Of a stretch of DNA of 64,000 nt, positions 63,333-64,000 are shown piece by piece. This stretch comes from G963676655 sp963676655 (GTDB lineage: Bacteria; Verrucomicrobiota; Lentisphaeria; Victivallales; Victivallaceae). The position numbers were made by a program, and so were the translations under genes. Position 1 is the stretch's first letter. Each line of letters starts with the position of its first letter. The stretch is from assembly GCA_963676655.2 (NCBI GenBank), contig CAXXKX010000003.1, positions 1,240,001 to 1,304,000 on the forward strand, in the 5' to 3' direction. The notes below the pieces were generated by a model. That model had not been told where the DNA came from. It ran no database searches and saw nothing but the letters and a program-made list of their open reading frames with translations.

Positions 63333-63647
63333 TCAAAGCTCATGATTACGGTTCTTTCTGCGAAATTCTGAAGGTGTTTGACCTATATGTTTTTTGAATA
63401 CACTGCAAAAATAGTTGACGTCAAAATAACCGTTTTCGTAAGCAATAGTTTTTATGTCATGGTTGGAGGCAACCAGCATTTTTGATGCTTTTTCAAGTTT
63501 TATTTTGGTAATGAACTGTCCGATCGAGATATGTTCGCTTTGTTTAAAAAGACGGTTGAGGTGATCCTCGCTGAGCCCAAGGTGTCTACGCAAATCCGCC
63601 ATTTTTATTGGACCGATTTTAAGAGGCAGGGATATAAAAAAATACAA
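63333..63647 (-). pseudogene. AraC-type regulator, only the DNA-binding domain remains
   Basis: Minus strand; about 100 residues covering the double HTH: IKMADLRRHLGLSEDHLNRLFKQSEH, then HDIKTIAYENGYFDVNYFCSVFKKHIGQTPSEFRRK. The N-terminal sensor domain is missing. AraC homology starts at about SLPLKIGP; codons before that read the antisense of the neighbouring restriction-methylase gene, and a stop codon lies six codons upstream of the TTG at 63647. Its truncation coincides with the junction near 63630. Confidence 0.7.
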
Positions 63648-64000
63648 GGCAGATTTCGCAAATATTTATCTAATAGCAACTTTCCCAAGCTTACAATATG
63701 ATATTAATGCATATCCTGCTGTCAAAAAACACTTACTGGCATTTGGATATGATAGATTAAAACAAACTGGAGACAAAAATTCAAGGAAAAAAACTAGCAA
63801 TAAATGGTTTGAAACGCAGGATAGTATAAGTTATTCGGAGGATTTTTATAAACCAAAAATTATATATCCCAATATGACGAAATATCTACCGTTTGTATAT
63901 GATACACATAATTATATGACAAACCAAAAATGTTTTATTATAACAGGAAGTAGCATTGCATATTTGACAGCTTTTTTCAATTCATCTATTTTTAAATTTT
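63631..64000 (+). pseudogene. Eco57I/TaqI-type restriction-methylase, internal C-terminal fragment
   Basis: The frame beginning DIKKYKADFANIYLIATFPS encodes VKKHLLAFGYDRLKQTGDK, NKWFETQDSISYSEDFYKPKIIYPNM and YMTNQKCFIITG, then runs off the window. This is the target-recognition (TaqI-like specificity) domain that follows the methylase domain in type II/IIG Eco57I-family enzymes. The methylase part with its NPPY motif is absent: codons before 63631 run into the antisense of an AraC gene. It is strongly AT-rich. It is either a 5'-truncated gene or one half of an assembly chimera. Confidence 0.8.

Overview
The window looks like a chromosomal segment of an anaerobic, glycan-degrading bacterium of the PVC superphylum, most likely Lentisphaerota (Victivallis-like). 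This is inferred from gene content, not from a marker gene. The clues are five genes for type IV pseudopilin-like proteins with an almost identical N-terminal methylation helix, large secreted glycan-active proteins (DUF4838, GH123, GH35, BNR/sialidase-like) under GntR/LacI, AraC and IclR regulators, and an oxygen-independent (early-cobalt) B12 pathway.

Region 1 (1-10240, + strand) is a glycan-use region: the 3' end of a large protein, two pseudopilins, a five-Asp-box sialidase-like protein, a GntR/LacI regulator behind a clear sigma-70-type promoter, a 1156-residue secreted glycosidase-like protein and an M55 D-aminopeptidase. A decayed start of a sliding-clamp-like gene follows at 10240-10410 (minus strand).

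Region 2 (10595-30089, + strand) is a compact cobalamin locus of mostly overlapping genes. A promoter and cobalamin riboswitch lead into a six-codon ORF, a pseudopilin, a HemN/HutW-like radical SAM protein, a BtuFCD-type ABC importer, a flavodoxin-CbiK fusion, CobO, CbiL, a GATE-type membrane protein, a CobD-CbiP fusion, CbiC, CbiD, CbiET, a CbiF-CbiG fusion, CbiH, CbiA and a BioB-like radical SAM protein. Together they cover cobalt insertion through adenosylcobyric acid plus the aminopropanol-phosphate arm. CbiJ, CbiB and the CobU/S/T/C steps are not recognisable here.

Region 3 (30208 to about 42000) is a lower-GC genomic island. It starts at a tRNA-Arg(TCT) 3' fragment (attachment site) beside a tyrosine integrase. 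It carries an AbiEi/AbiEii toxin-antitoxin pair, a second lone AbiEi with a perfect operator palindrome, a Fic protein, a UPF0158-like protein, a DUF932 protein, a ParE-type toxin-antitoxin pair, a PD-(D/E)XK nuclease and a sliding-clamp paralogue with a charged tail. Its intergenic spaces hold three families of short repeats; the 41.0-41.7 kb stretch has copies of all three and resembles a replication or transfer control region. The matching right attachment site was not found.

Region 4 (42006-62792, minus strand) opens with a rearrangement scar joining a truncated pseudopilin gene to a broken 2-oxoacid dehydrogenase E1-beta fragment. A second glycan-use region follows: AraC regulator, putative glycosidase, GH35 beta-galactosidase, IclR regulator, a run of secreted carbohydrate-active proteins (DUF4838, CBM9-like, GH123-like, CBM6-bearing), a Gfo/Idh/MocA oxidoreductase, a pseudopilin and an FAD-dependent oxidoreductase.

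Region 5 (62793-64000) has a structured palindromic element, then an abrupt junction near 63630 where an AraC gene missing its N-terminal part meets the 3' part of an Eco57I/TaqI-type restriction-methylase gene that runs off the window.
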